Shown here: one piece after another, positions 15,774-24,656 of the stretch
How positions within the stretch are numbered: position 1 is the stretch's first letter
How the letters are laid out: each line of letters begins with the position of its first letter
Assembly (NCBI GenBank): GCA_016286555.1
Contig: JAEETA010000002.1
Location: forward strand, 93,307-157,306
Origin: Lachnospiraceae bacterium
GTDB lineage: Bacteria > Bacillota > Clostridia > Lachnospirales > Lachnospiraceae
Reading direction: 5' to 3'
Length of the DNA: 64,000 nt
Position numbers and translations under genes: made by a program
The notes under the pieces: generated by a model
The model's input: the letters and a program-made list of their open reading frames with translations, nothing else
Told to the model about the DNA's origin: nothing
Databases searched by the model: none

Positions 15774-18374
15774 ATGAATGTTCAAAAGTTTACACAGAAA
15801 TCCATCGAGGCCGTGAACGGATGTGAGAAACTGGCCTATGAATACGGAAACCAGGAGCTGGTTCAGGAGCATTTGCTGGTCAGCCTGCTGGAACTGGAGG
15901 ACAGTCTGATCCTGAAGCTGGCGGAGAAAATGGAGATCGATACCGACCATCTGAGAGCAAGGGCCAAGGAATATCTGAGCAGATGCGTGAAGGTCCAGGG
16001 CGGACAGATGCACATGGGCCAGGATCTGAATAAGGTCCTGATCAGCGCCGAGGATGAGGCGAAGGCCATGGGAGACGAGTATGTATCCGTGGAGCACCTC
16101 TTCCTTTCCATGCTGCGCTATCCCAGCAAAACAATGAAGGAGTTTTTCCAGGAATATGCCATCACCAGAGAACGCTTCCTGCAGGCACTGTCCACGGTCC
16201 GCGGCAATCAGCGGGTGACCAGTGACAATCCGGAGGCCACCTATGACACGCTGGAAAAATACGGCGAAGATCTGGTGGAGAAGGCCAGAGCCCAGAAAAT
16301 GGATCCAGTCATCGGCAGAGATTCCGAGATCCGCAACATCATCCGGATCCTCTCCCGCAAGACGAAGAACAATCCCGTCCTCATCGGTGAGCCCGGCGTG
16401 GGCAAGACTGCCGTAGTAGAAGGACTGGCACAGCGTATCGTTCGCGGTGACGTGCCGGAGAATCTGAAGGATAAATCCATCTTTTCCCTGGATATGGGAG
16501 CCCTGGTTGCGGGCGCCAAATACCGTGGTGAATTCGAGGAGCGTCTGAAGGCTGTGCTGGAGGATGTGAAGAACAGCGACGGACAGATCATCCTCTTCAT
16601 CGATGAGCTGCACACCATTGTTGGTGCGGGTAAGACGGACGGTGCCCTGGATGCGGGGAATATGTTAAAGCCCATGCTGGCGAGAGGCGAGCTTCACTGC
16701 ATCGGTGCCACCACACTGGACGAGTACAGACAGTACGTGGAGAAGGATGCTGCACTGGAGCGTCGTTTCCAGCCTGTTATGGTGGACGAGCCCACGGTGG
16801 AGGATACCATCTCCATTCTGAGAGGATTGAAGGAACGTTACGAGGTGTACCACGGTGTGAAGATCATGGATAATGCCCTGGTCAGCGCCGCTGTGCTCTC
16901 CGACCGCTACATCTCCGACCGTTTTCTGCCGGATAAGGCCATCGACCTGGTGGATGAAGCCTGCGCCCTGATCAAGACAGAGATGAACTCCATGCCCACC
17001 GAGCTGGACGAGCTGAGCCGTAAGATCACCCAGCTGGAGATCGAGGAGACAGCTCTGAAAAAGGAAGAGGACAAGCTCAGTCAGGAGCGCCTGGAAGATC
17101 TGCGCAAGGATCTGGCAGAGCTGAAGGAGCAGTTCGAGTCCAAGAAAGCCCGCTGGGATCTGGAGAAGGCTTCCGTGGATCATTTGAGTGCTCTGCGGGA
17201 AGAGATCGATTCCGTAAACAATGAGATCCAGATCGCACAGCGCGACGGCAACCTGGAGAAGGCCGCAGAGCTTAGCTACGGCAAGTTGCCGCAACTTAGA
17301 AAACAGCTGGAAGAGGAGGAGGATCGTGTGGCTGCCGCCGAGGACAGCGACGAGCGCCTGGTGCATGAGAAGGTTTCCGATGAGGAGATTGCGAAGATCA
17401 TTTCCCGCTGGACCGGTATCCCCATTGCAAAGCTGACGGAGTCCGAGCGCAGCAAGACATTGCACCTGGATGAGGAACTGCACCGCAGAGTCATGGGTCA
17501 GGACGAGGCTGTCACGAAGGTGACGGAGGCTATCATCCGCTCGAAGGCAGGCATCAAGGATCCTTCCAAGCCCATCGGGTCCTTCCTGTTCCTGGGACCC
17601 ACCGGTGTGGGTAAAACGGAACTGGCCAAGAGTCTGGCAGCTTCCCTCTTTGATGACGAGAACAATATGGTCCGTATCGATATGAGCGAGTACATGGAGA
17701 AATTCTCCGTATCCCGCCTTATCGGAGCGCCTCCCGGATATGTGGGTTACGAGGAGGGAGGTCAGCTGACGGAGGCTGTGCGGCGTAAGCCTTACAGTGT
17801 GGTGCTCTTCGACGAGATCGAGAAGGCACATCCCGATGTGTTTAACGTGCTCCTGCAGATCCTGGATGACGGTCGTGTCACCGATTCCCAGGGACGAACT
17901 GTGGACTTTAAGAATACGATCCTGATCATGACTTCCAATATCGGTGCCCAGTATCTGCTGGATGGCATCGATGAGAACGGTGAGATCGAGCCCTCCGCAG
18001 CGGATGCGGTAATGGGCGATCTGCGTGCTCATTTCCGCCCCGAGTTCCTGAACCGTCTGGATGAGACCATTCTCTTTAAACCTCTGACGAAAGAGAATCT
18101 CTCCGGTATTGTTCAGCTCATTGTAAAGGATCTGAACCGCCGCCTGGAGGAGCGGGACATCGATATCGAGCTGACGGATGCGGCTACGGAGCTGATCACC
18201 AATGAGGCCTATGATCCCGTGTACGGTGCCCGCCCGCTGAAGAGATATGTACAGAAGCATGTGGAGACCCTTTCCGCAAGACTGATCCTGGAAGATCGGG
18301 TCGGCGAAGGAGATACGATCCTCATTGACGCAAAAGATGGTATACTTACGGGTGAGGTGGTAAAAAACGGATAA
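15774..18374 (+). CDS. clpB: ATP-dependent disaggregase ClpB
   Basis: ClpB is a hexameric AAA+ machine that pulls proteins out of aggregates together with DnaK. The 866 residues show the N domain (1-145), NBD1 with Walker A 'GEPGVGKTA' near 205 and '[12 protein letters not shown]', a middle coiled coil (about 405-525), NBD2 with Walker A 'GPTGVGKTE' near 605, and the C-terminal D2-small domain. The long middle domain and lack of a ClpP-binding IGF/L loop separate it from ClpC/ClpA. GGGAGG precedes the ATG. It is read divergently from the cold-shock gene. Confidence 0.97.
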   Translation: MNVQKFTQKSIEAVNGCEKLAYEYGNQELVQEHLLVSLLELEDSLILKLAEKMEIDTDHLRARAKEYLSRCVKVQGGQMHMGQDLNKVLISAEDEAKAMGDEYVSVEHLFLSMLRYPSKTMKEFFQEYAITRERFLQALSTVRGNQRVTSDNPEATYDTLEKYGEDLVEKARAQKMDPVIGRDSEIRNIIRILSRKTKNNPVLIGEPGVGKTAVVEGLAQRIVRGDVPENLKDKSIFSLDMGALVAGAKYRGEFEERLKAVLEDVKNSDGQIILFIDELHTIVGAGKTDGALDAGNMLKPMLARGELHCIGATTLDEYRQYVEKDAALERRFQPVMVDEPTVEDTISILRGLKERYEVYHGVKIMDNALVSAAVLSDRYISDRFLPDKAIDLVDEACALIKTEMNSMPTELDELSRKITQLEIEETALKKEEDKLSQERLEDLRKDLAELKEQFESKKARWDLEKASVDHLSALREEIDSVNNEIQIAQRDGNLEKAAELSYGKLPQLRKQLEEEEDRVAAAEDSDERLVHEKVSDEEIAKIISRWTGIPIAKLTESERSKTLHLDEELHRRVMGQDEAVTKVTEAIIRSKAGIKDPSKPIGSFLFLGPTGVGKTELAKSLAASLFDDENNMVRIDMSEYMEKFSVSRLIGAPPGYVGYEEGGQLTEAVRRKPYSVVLFDEIEKAHPDVFNVLLQILDDGRVTDSQGRTVDFKNTILIMTSNIGAQYLLDGIDENGEIEPSAADAVMGDLRAHFRPEFLNRLDETILFKPLTKENLSGIVQLIVKDLNRRLEERDIDIELTDAATELITNEAYDPVYGARPLKRYVQKHVETLSARLILEDRVGEGDTILIDAKDGILTGEVVKNG

Positions 18375-18399
18375 CCGTTTTGCCTGACGAGGGACTGAG

Positions 18400-19515
18400 A
18401 TGAAGCGTATCAGCAACCTGAATTACATCCGTGGGATTTCCGCGATCTTTGTGTTTCTGTTTCATATGTACGTGGTGCTGGAGATCAGTTACGGCGGACT
18501 GAATTTCATTGTATGGCAGTCCACCTACTGGATGACCACCTTCTTTCTTCTGTCCGGATTTGTGATCCACTACACCTACCGGGAGAAAGCGCTTGATTCC
18601 AGAGAAACGCTTCTCGGGTATGTGAAAAAGAGGTTCTTAGGCCTTTATCCCCTCTATGTACTGGTTTGGATCGTGTATTATTTTTGGGGCTATGAGTCCG
18701 ACGGACTGAAGGCTGACGTGGTCACCTTCCCGGCACAGGTCACCATGCTCTTCGGCTACAGACATTACCAGTGGAGGGTTAACGGCGGCGCCTGGTTTAT
18801 GGGTGTCATCTTCCTCTGCTACCTGCTCTATCCGCTGCTCAGACTCTATGTCAGGCAGCTGAAGAAGAAGGAAGTCATCGCGCTGGCAGTGCTGATGTGG
18901 ATCCTGAACGGTGCGGCGCCTTTTGTGGGCAGATATTACGGATTTGCGGTATATAACGAGATTTGCGTCCGGGTATTTGAGTTCATTCTGGGTGTGTGCC
19001 TGGGGGAATTGTACCTGAATCGGGAGAAGCGGACGAACTCCGTTTTATGGCCTGCCTTAAGTGTGGTCTTCTTTGTGGCGGGACTGTATCTGATCCGACG
19101 TTTCGATCTCTTCGCCGTATCTCAGGAACAGTGTCGGATGAACTGGTTCACCGCTTTGAGCGCGGCATTTATCCTGATGAGTTTTGCGGAGTGTGAGAAT
19201 CAGACGATGGTGAAGCTGGCAGAGAGCAGGCCCATTGCTGTTTTGTCCAAGTATTCCCTGGAGCTGTGGATTGCCACCTTCTTTTCCTGTACCATCTGCA
19301 AGAATTATCTCTGGTTTCATGAGCCTTTTTCTGTCAGTAACGGAGCCAGGATGGCAGTATCCGCAGCGGTTCAGATTGTTTTTGTGGTGATACTGTCCCT
19401 GTACAATCACTACATCAAAAAGTTCCTGGAGCGCATCGGCATCCTGAAGTTTTTCCTGGGGGTGTGTGCCTTTTTCCTGGTGAGTTTTGCCGTGCGGTTC
19501 ATCTTCCGCATCTGA
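18400..19515 (+). CDS. acyltransferase 3 family membrane protein
   Basis: The 371-residue chain opens 'NLNYIRGISAIFVFLFHMYVV', with the conserved R and H of the first helix of acyltransferase 3 proteins, and has about ten hydrophobic segments. Such proteins acetylate or otherwise acylate surface polysaccharides. It starts 26 bases after clpB with its own GAGGG, so it may be read from the clpB promoter. It ends at a bidirectional terminator facing the agr-like operon. Substrate unknown. Confidence 0.75.
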   Translation: MKRISNLNYIRGISAIFVFLFHMYVVLEISYGGLNFIVWQSTYWMTTFFLLSGFVIHYTYREKALDSRETLLGYVKKRFLGLYPLYVLVWIVYYFWGYESDGLKADVVTFPAQVTMLFGYRHYQWRVNGGAWFMGVIFLCYLLYPLLRLYVRQLKKKEVIALAVLMWILNGAAPFVGRYYGFAVYNEICVRVFEFILGVCLGELYLNREKRTNSVLWPALSVVFFVAGLYLIRRFDLFAVSQEQCRMNWFTALSAAFILMSFAECENQTMVKLAESRPIAVLSKYSLELWIATFFSCTICKNYLWFHEPFSVSNGARMAVSAAVQIVFVVILSLYNHYIKKFLERIGILKFFLGVCAFFLVSFAVRFIFRI

Positions 19516-19544
19516 TGTAAGTCCAATTTAACGTTCATGCAAAA

Positions 19545-19571
19545 GGAGCAGGCATTTCGCCTGCTCCTTCT
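19545..19571. terminator. bidirectional terminator between acyltransferase and the agr-like operon
   Basis: Stem GGAGCAGGC / GCCTGCTCC with loop ATTTC, followed by TTCTTTC on the plus strand and by TTTT on the minus strand. It separates convergent genes. Confidence 0.8.
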
Positions 19572-19572
19572 T

Positions 19573-20856
19573 TCAAGTTTTCTCTGGAATTATCACCGTA
19601 GCAATAAAGAAACCCTCCCCGTGCTCTGTCGTGAACATTCCGTTCATTTTATCCACAGTTCTTTTGACGTTCATAATTCCTATCCCATGTGACTGATCTG
19701 ATTCGTTTTTTGTAGAAATCAGTCTTCCTCTATAATCAACTATTTTTGTTTCATCGCAAGCATTTTCTATTCGAATGTAAAGAACTCTTTTCTCGTATCG
19801 AATCAAAATGCTGATTAATCGATTATCTCCTTCTATTTCAGTCACTGCTCTGATTGCATTATCCAGAAGATTTCCGATAATGATATTCATTTCATATGCA
19901 GAGATCCCCACACTATCTGGGACGGCTATCTTTTTTTTCACAAGAATCCCGTTTGCTGCAGCTTCTCGGATCTTATAATTCAATATTCCATCCAGACCAA
20001 CAACCCCAGTCGAAACCTGCGGAGTGGCATCCGCCAGTTCCCGCGCAGCGTATCCAATATATTGAAGGATCTCGTCCGTTTTTCCAAGTCTTGCCAGTTC
20101 CCCAATTTCCGCCAGATGATTTTTCATATCATGACGAAGTGACCGGATTTTTCGATCATTTTCCCTACTATCTGTGATCAGTTGCTCATAAGCTTTGGTC
20201 TGCTCTAAAAGAAAGATCTGATCCTTTTCTTTTTGTGCATTGGAAATAAGAGTTTCGTATAGAAAAAAGACCATAAAATCCAGGGACAGAAAAGTCCCTC
20301 CGATAAACAGGCAAGCTTTTTGTGATAATTCCTCCTCGAGTGTTAGTATGATAACCGTTCCGACTCCGGAAAGAAGGATCAAAAGAAGGAAGTAGAAATG
20401 AATTTGCAAAGTCTCTCCATCTCTCAATTGATGGAGCTGCTTTACCAGCAATGCCGATAGAAGAAACAAAATGACAGAGATAATGGATGCCAAATAATTT
20501 ACTGAAGGTTTATCAGACAATTTTGAGAATAGAAAACCCGCAGAAAAATCTACGGCTATACTAACTGCCCACAAAAAGAATGCAAAGAACAGTTTTTTTC
20601 TGCACCCGGCCTTTACAGGAAGTGCTACGATTAAGCAACTTAAAAACGTAGCCACAACATTTATATATACGTTCTGAGCAAGAATATATGCGATCAGCGG
20701 AATCAGGTAAGCTGCTAAATAGGCAGCACTCCTTTTCCGCTTGCTATCGATATCGTTGGCTAACGGAAGAAAAAAAATCCCGGTATAAAACACCAAAATT
20801 GCTGTTCGAAAGGCTTCTATGACAGCAGAAAACAACATTTCAGATACGTTCATCAC
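19573..20856 (-). CDS. AgrC-like sensor histidine kinase (GHKL type)
   Basis: The 427-residue protein has six or seven membrane helices over residues 1-205, then a phosphoacceptor motif 'RSLRHDMKNHLAEI' near residue 240 and a GHKL ATPase domain with N-box 'NIIIGNLLDNAIRA' and G-box 'SHGIGIMNVKRTVDK'. This is the architecture of AgrC, the peptide-pheromone receptor kinase. It overlaps the response-regulator gene by 17 bases and lies downstream of agrB, so it is probably the receptor for the AgrD-like peptide at 24315-24452. Base composition is AT-rich, as in the rest of the island. Confidence 0.88.
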   Translation of the reverse strand: MMNVSEMLFSAVIEAFRTAILVFYTGIFFLPLANDIDSKRKRSAAYLAAYLIPLIAYILAQNVYINVVATFLSCLIVALPVKAGCRKKLFFAFFLWAVSIAVDFSAGFLFSKLSDKPSVNYLASIISVILFLLSALLVKQLHQLRDGETLQIHFYFLLLILLSGVGTVIILTLEEELSQKACLFIGGTFLSLDFMVFFLYETLISNAQKEKDQIFLLEQTKAYEQLITDSRENDRKIRSLRHDMKNHLAEIGELARLGKTDEILQYIGYAARELADATPQVSTGVVGLDGILNYKIREAAANGILVKKKIAVPDSVGISAYEMNIIIGNLLDNAIRAVTEIEGDNRLISILIRYEKRVLYIRIENACDETKIVDYRGRLISTKNESDQSHGIGIMNVKRTVDKMNGMFTTEHGEGFFIATVIIPEKT

Positions 20857-21580
20857 GCGTCCCCCACATTTCCAAATAGTTCATGATCTTTTTCTTTGCT
20901 TCCTCACGATAAGGAGACGTAATCGAAATAGTTCTTTGATCCATCATAACCACTTCCCGGATCCGATAGGCACTGATATATCTGATATTAATAACATAAG
21001 ATTGGCCGATTCGCATAAAATACTCCGGCATCTTTTCAATTTCGTTTTTCAACTTACCACGAAAAGAGATCAGATTCCCGGAACAAAGATGTATTTCCAG
21101 ATTTTTGTCTTTGCTTTCCAAATACAATATGTCCCCGAAAGGAACAAAACCTGTCATCCCACGTTTCCCATATGTATACTTCTCCGTACCGTCTGAACAA
21201 AAATCAACTAATTTGTCAAGAGTAGCATAAACTCTGCTTTCCGTCATCGGCTTAATCAGAAAATCATACGGGTGAACTTGAAACAACTCCATCGCATAAT
21301 TTGTTTTTGACGAGATATAAATAATCTGAAGCTGCTCATTTTTTAAAGATTCTCTAATAAATTTCCCGACCTCAACTCCGTTTGCTCTGGATAACTCTAT
21401 ATCCAGAAAGAGAATAGTGGGAATAATCCCTTTCTTCAGATCCGAAATCAGAGATTCACCATCATACCAGACCAGGCACTCCCCCTGAATACAGTGCCTC
21501 TCAAAATAGCCTAAGATCATCTGTTCCATTTGAGAACACACTGTTTTTTCGTCATCGCAGATGCCAATCGTAAAATACAT
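20840..21580 (-). CDS. LytTR-family response regulator (AgrA-like)
   Basis: From the ATG at 21580 (AGGGGG seven bases upstream) the protein is 246 residues; the 30 extra residues in the ORF track have no support. A receiver domain starts 'MYFTIGICDDEKTV' and carries the phosphoacceptor Asp in 'TILFLDIELSRANG'; the C-terminal half is a LytTR DNA-binding domain ('YFMRIGQSYVINIRYI'). It should be phosphorylated by the kinase encoded next to it. LytTR proteins bind pairs of direct repeats about 21 bases apart; such a pair lies upstream of the pheromone gene at 24533-24562. Confidence 0.88.
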   Translation of the reverse strand: MYFTIGICDDEKTVCSQMEQMILGYFERHCIQGECLVWYDGESLISDLKKGIIPTILFLDIELSRANGVEVGKFIRESLKNEQLQIIYISSKTNYAMELFQVHPYDFLIKPMTESRVYATLDKLVDFCSDGTEKYTYGKRGMTGFVPFGDILYLESKDKNLEIHLCSGNLISFRGKLKNEIEKMPEYFMRIGQSYVINIRYISAYRIREVVMMDQRTISITSPYREEAKKKIMNYLEMWGTRDERI

Positions 21581-21679
21581 TTTGAAGCCCCCTAACAACA
21601 GTATCATAATCCATTTGAAGTGCTTGATACCTAGAAAACGTAGATGCTGATAATGCCCTGTAGGCCGCATTTTGGTAAA

Positions 21680-22237
21680 TCAGTTGTTCTTCAAATGCCG
21701 ATCATAAACCTTATTTTGTAGTTCTCCTAGAATCAGTAATACCATCTCTACACCCACACAGCAAACCAGAACAAAGGAATCGTCTGTTCTCCTTGTAATA
21801 CTCAGTCCCAAAAATACCACTAAGTAAACCAGCAATATTGCTCCAGTGCGGATTCTGAAAATCTCTTTTTCCTCCGCTGTAAGTCGATTCTCGGAATTGT
21901 CAACCGGCATCAGCCATAGAATAAATCCGATAGAAAAGACGAAAATCAAAAACTGGAAATATATTGACAGATGAACTGTCTTAAAGAGCCATAGGACGAT
22001 CACAAAAATCATAGCAGACACGAAAGCACAGCCTTTCCTTGTTCTCATATGAAAACCGCCGGCATTTTGCCTTAACGGAAATAAAATCAGGCAAAAAGCC
22101 ATGCCTTTACCGATTTCGCGAAATAGGCCGGCGATAATGGTGGCTACCAGCATACCAAATATCATGGATTTTACCATTTCTTTCCCAAAAAAATATATTT
22201 CTTTTTGCTCATCTATTGTCATATCATCAAATTCCAT
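21680..22237 (-). CDS. AgrB-like pheromone-processing membrane peptidase
   Basis: AgrB cuts the C-terminal tail off AgrD and closes the thiolactone ring. From the ATG at 22237 the protein is 185 residues with five or six membrane helices. The family core 'LRQNAGGFHMRTRKGC' holds the catalytic pair His63 and Cys70, spaced by seven as in staphylococcal AgrB. The ORF track's start at 22282 is a TTG in the tail of the terminator and is less likely. No strong Shine-Dalgarno is present, so the exact start is uncertain. It is followed by the regulator and kinase genes. Confidence 0.88.
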   Translation of the reverse strand: MEFDDMTIDEQKEIYFFGKEMVKSMIFGMLVATIIAGLFREIGKGMAFCLILFPLRQNAGGFHMRTRKGCAFVSAMIFVIVLWLFKTVHLSIYFQFLIFVFSIGFILWLMPVDNSENRLTAEEKEIFRIRTGAILLVYLVVFLGLSITRRTDDSFVLVCCVGVEMVLLILGELQNKVYDRHLKNN

Positions 22238-22277
22238 TTTTCCATACCAGCCTTTCCCCAACTGAAAACAACCGATT

Positions 22278-22318
22278 ATCAAAACAAGCCATCGGAAAAA
22301 CCTTCCGATGGCTTGTTT
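22278..22318 (-). terminator. strong terminator separating lipoprotein gene and agrB
   Basis: A perfect 16-bp stem (AAACAAGCCATCGGAA and its complement, loop of five) ends in TTTT on the reverse strand. It stands only about 45 bases upstream of the agrB start, so agrB-A-C must use readthrough or a weak promoter in the terminator tail (GATAAT is present there). Confidence 0.88.
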
Positions 22319-22356
22319 CCAAAAACTCGATTACCGCTTAAAGATGACTTTCGTTA

Positions 22357-23430
22357 TTACTTGCTGCATTCCATCACAAGAATTCCACCGGTATCAGCAT
22401 TTTCACAGAACAGAGCACCATCGTCATTCTGTTGAATATAAAGATATCTCCCTTCGCGAGAGTCAATCTTCTCCAACCCAGGCAACCGATAAAGAATCAT
22501 TTCTTCTTTTGTATCAGCGAAAAGAAAATCATCTATCAATCCAATAGAAAAGAAATAATCAAGATCCAAAGTGCTAAAAGACTGATTTTCTAAATCGTAA
22601 ATTTGGATAAGATACTCATTGTAGTACCCATCTTTCCATGCAAGGAACCGGTGGTTGGAAAAAACAGATCCTATATCAGACAAGTCGCAATCTATCTGGA
22701 TTTCATCTCGTCCTTCCTTTTTGGATACTATTTTTATCTTACCATCTTCCGACTTGGTAGCATATGAATATGCACCATTACTCATCAATGGGACCTCGAA
22801 GGGTGAGGATAAATATACCTTATCGTGGTAAGTATATATATGCCCATTTTCATATCCTCTCAGATCGTATCTGTCTCCATTCGGCTCATACCAATAAAGT
22901 ATCTCATCATACAAACATGGGCAAATAAGCCATCCGGCATCGCTGATATCCAATGATGAGAGTATCATTTGAGGATCTTCGTATGTTCCATTTTCGGACG
23001 ATGAAGACGTCCATATGCAAAATCCATCCGCGCCATACTCCTGCCAATACACCCTCTTATCCGTCACAAAAATATCCACAATTGTAACCGGGTAAGAGGA
23101 ATCATACCTATATACCAGACGATCTGTCCCTTTAAGGACGTCATAGATATGAATTTCTGTATTCAGATCCTCCGTAAAACGAAAACTTCCGTCGTACGCA
23201 GTCATTTGGTATTCAAAATAGGATGCGTAATCAATTGCGTAGACGATTGTTCCTTCCTTGTAATAAAATGTCGAGATTTCCGCATTATCATTCTTCGGAA
23301 GGACATATTCATTCAATTCAGGAAGTTGTGACTTGGCATCGGAGGCTTTCCCACAGCCGGAAAGAACAAGGGCCGAAAGCAGAATGAGTCCTTGTATGAT
23401 AAAAAATCGCATTTTACTTTGTCTTTTCAT
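22357..23430 (-). CDS. predicted lipoprotein, beta-propeller-like
   Basis: The 357-residue protein has a lipoprotein signal with lipobox 'LSGC' at residues 23-26. The rest is rich in Tyr, Asp and Ser, with repeated short strands of the kind 'VYWQEYGADG', 'LYWYEPNGDRYDL', 'AYSYATKSEDGKI'. That pattern suggests a beta-propeller or DUF5050-like fold on the outer face of the membrane. It lies between the C39-like peptidase gene and the terminator in front of agrB, in the same transcription unit as agrD. I know no agr locus with such a lipoprotein; a role in peptide capture, immunity or protease anchoring would be inference. Confidence 0.6.
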   Translation of the reverse strand: MKRQSKMRFFIIQGLILLSALVLSGCGKASDAKSQLPELNEYVLPKNDNAEISTFYYKEGTIVYAIDYASYFEYQMTAYDGSFRFTEDLNTEIHIYDVLKGTDRLVYRYDSSYPVTIVDIFVTDKRVYWQEYGADGFCIWTSSSSENGTYEDPQMILSSLDISDAGWLICPCLYDEILYWYEPNGDRYDLRGYENGHIYTYHDKVYLSSPFEVPLMSNGAYSYATKSEDGKIKIVSKKEGRDEIQIDCDLSDIGSVFSNHRFLAWKDGYYNEYLIQIYDLENQSFSTLDLDYFFSIGLIDDFLFADTKEEMILYRLPGLEKIDSREGRYLYIQQNDDGALFCENADTGGILVMECSK

Positions 23431-23490
23431 TTTCCCATTTTTGAGTCGTCGAAAGCAAAGTCAGGTCACTCATCCCAATTCTGTCAAGCA

Positions 23491-24264
23491 TCAGTAAATG
23501 AAATACCTGCCGGACACACTGACCGTGGAATAAGCCTCTGACAGAGTAACGCTATGAACTCCATAATAACTATTGTTGTAATTGCAATCGACAATACGCA
23601 CCATATCGGTTGTACGATCCACATAGTCCAAACTCAGATAATGGCCGAGATTATGTCCTCCATAATAACCCAATGCTCCAGTCTTTGCATGCAATACAAC
23701 CGGTTTGCAATTTGTCAATGATGTTGCAATCGCCTGTTCAAACTGCGCCTCTGTCTTAGAAGCTCCCGTAGAATATACATAACTGGAATATCCACTGGGC
23801 TTATAAGTATTAAGTGCGTCCGCTACCTGATATACATACAAAGATCCCTGACTGTCAACATTGTACGCTGTGTCTATGGTAGAAATCTTAGCCGCATCTG
23901 TTGAGCCGGGAACATTACCTGCTGCCCCCATACCGTATAGGCTCTGCAACACAGTTGTCGAACCACAGTTATAGGTTTTGGTTTGTTGGACATTTGTCAC
24001 ATATTGATAGCACACATTGCCTCCACCGCCCCTCGTTCCGACACGATTGGTTGCGTATACATTTTCCAGGAAATCAATTGCATACTCTGCCCCATAATCA
24101 GATAACATCATCTGGAATTGCTGATCTTTTTCATACTCTTCATACACAGCAGAAAGATAATCCGGAATGATCAGTTTGGAGGCCTGACCGGCTTCAAAGG
24201 ACAATTTACCAACTCCTGAAAAAGCAAGTGCTAAGCAAAAACCTAAAATAGTACTCTTAACCAT
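23491..24264 (-). CDS. secreted C39-like cysteine peptidase
   Basis: The 257-residue product has a signal peptide (about 1-28) and a papain-like domain. The motif 'QTKTYNCGSTTVLQSLYG' contains the expected oxyanion Gln and catalytic Cys; 'GGHNLGHYLSLDYVD' supplies the His and 'RIVDCNYNN' the Asp. This fits Peptidase_C39_2-type enzymes. GGAGG lies six bases before the ATG and the gene starts 50 bases after the AgrD-like ORF. C39 domains of bacteriocin exporters cut leader peptides; here the domain is free and exported, not fused to an ABC transporter. The substrate could be the pheromone precursor, a partner peptide or host protein; this is open. Confidence 0.78.
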   Translation of the reverse strand: MVKSTILGFCLALAFSGVGKLSFEAGQASKLIIPDYLSAVYEEYEKDQQFQMMLSDYGAEYAIDFLENVYATNRVGTRGGGGNVCYQYVTNVQQTKTYNCGSTTVLQSLYGMGAAGNVPGSTDAAKISTIDTAYNVDSQGSLYVYQVADALNTYKPSGYSSYVYSTGASKTEAQFEQAIATSLTNCKPVVLHAKTGALGYYGGHNLGHYLSLDYVDRTTDMVRIVDCNYNNSYYGVHSVTLSEAYSTVSVSGRYFIY

Positions 24265-24314
24265 AGTTTACCTCCTCAAAGAATAATCGCAATCTTTTCC
24301 GCGAAAACCAGGCA

Positions 24315-24452
24315 TTACTTTTTCTTCAAATTCTTTACAGCTTTTGTCATTTTCGGCTGATACGTAAAAAACGGGCACGCCCCGCTGGCATAATGTTTTG
24401 CCACTGCCACTACCAATATCTTTTCAAGATTACTCAACTTTTTGTTTTTCAT
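24315..24452 (-). CDS. AgrD-like cyclic autoinducer precursor peptide, 45 aa
   Basis: This short ORF is absent from the ORF track. It starts at an ATG with AAAGGAGG upstream and encodes 45 residues: a basic N-terminus, an amphipathic or hydrophobic helix ('EKILVVAVAKHYA'), then 'SGACPFFTYQPKMTKAV' and a lysine-rich tail. A cysteine followed by four to five residues and then a QP-containing charged tail is the AgrD pattern of Clostridia. The ring is therefore predicted to be Cys-Pro-Phe-Phe-Thr, closed by AgrB as a thiolactone. The first gene of the island, it lies just downstream of a promoter with a LytTR-like repeat pair. Ring boundaries are inferred. Confidence 0.82.
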   Translation of the reverse strand: MKNKKLSNLEKILVVAVAKHYASGACPFFTYQPKMTKAVKNLKKK

Positions 24453-24508
24453 TTACTGATTCCTCCTTTAAAAGATGTGGCCGTCTTCATCGACCTGTTT
24501 ATTGTTTT

Positions 24509-24562
24509 ATCATATATAAACACCCGGATCGCAAGAGGCGAAATTTGCCGCTAAACAGGCGA
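24509..24562 (-). promoter_or_regulatory. agrD promoter with 21-bp-period direct repeat (putative LytTR site)
   Basis: On the reverse strand TCGCCTGTTTAG and TCGCCTCTTGCG match at nine of twelve bases and start exactly 21 bases apart, one helix-face spacing typical of LytTR operators. The second repeat overlaps a poor -35 (TTGCGA) spaced only 14 bases from a -10 TATGAT (24509-24514), as expected for an activator-dependent promoter. Assignment to the adjacent regulator is inference. Confidence 0.6.
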
Positions 24563-24581
24563 TTTTTCTGTGCATAAGAGC

Positions 24582-24619
24582 AAAAAAAGACTTCTCCTTT
24601 TACCAAGGAGAAAGCCTTT
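24582..24619 (-). terminator. terminator after the tig-clpPX-ysxC-traX operon
   Basis: On the reverse strand AAAGGCTTTCTCCTT pairs with AAGGAGAAGTCTTT (one wobble, one bulge) and is followed by seven T residues. Confidence 0.8.
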
Positions 24620-24656
24620 CTACGTGTACTATATTTACCAATATCCTGTCAGGTTA

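Noticed and set aside
16665-18416. 583-aa reverse-strand ORF
   Set aside because: It lies antisense to clpB and exists because clpB avoids certain codons; no ribosome site, and the protein sequence is low-quality.
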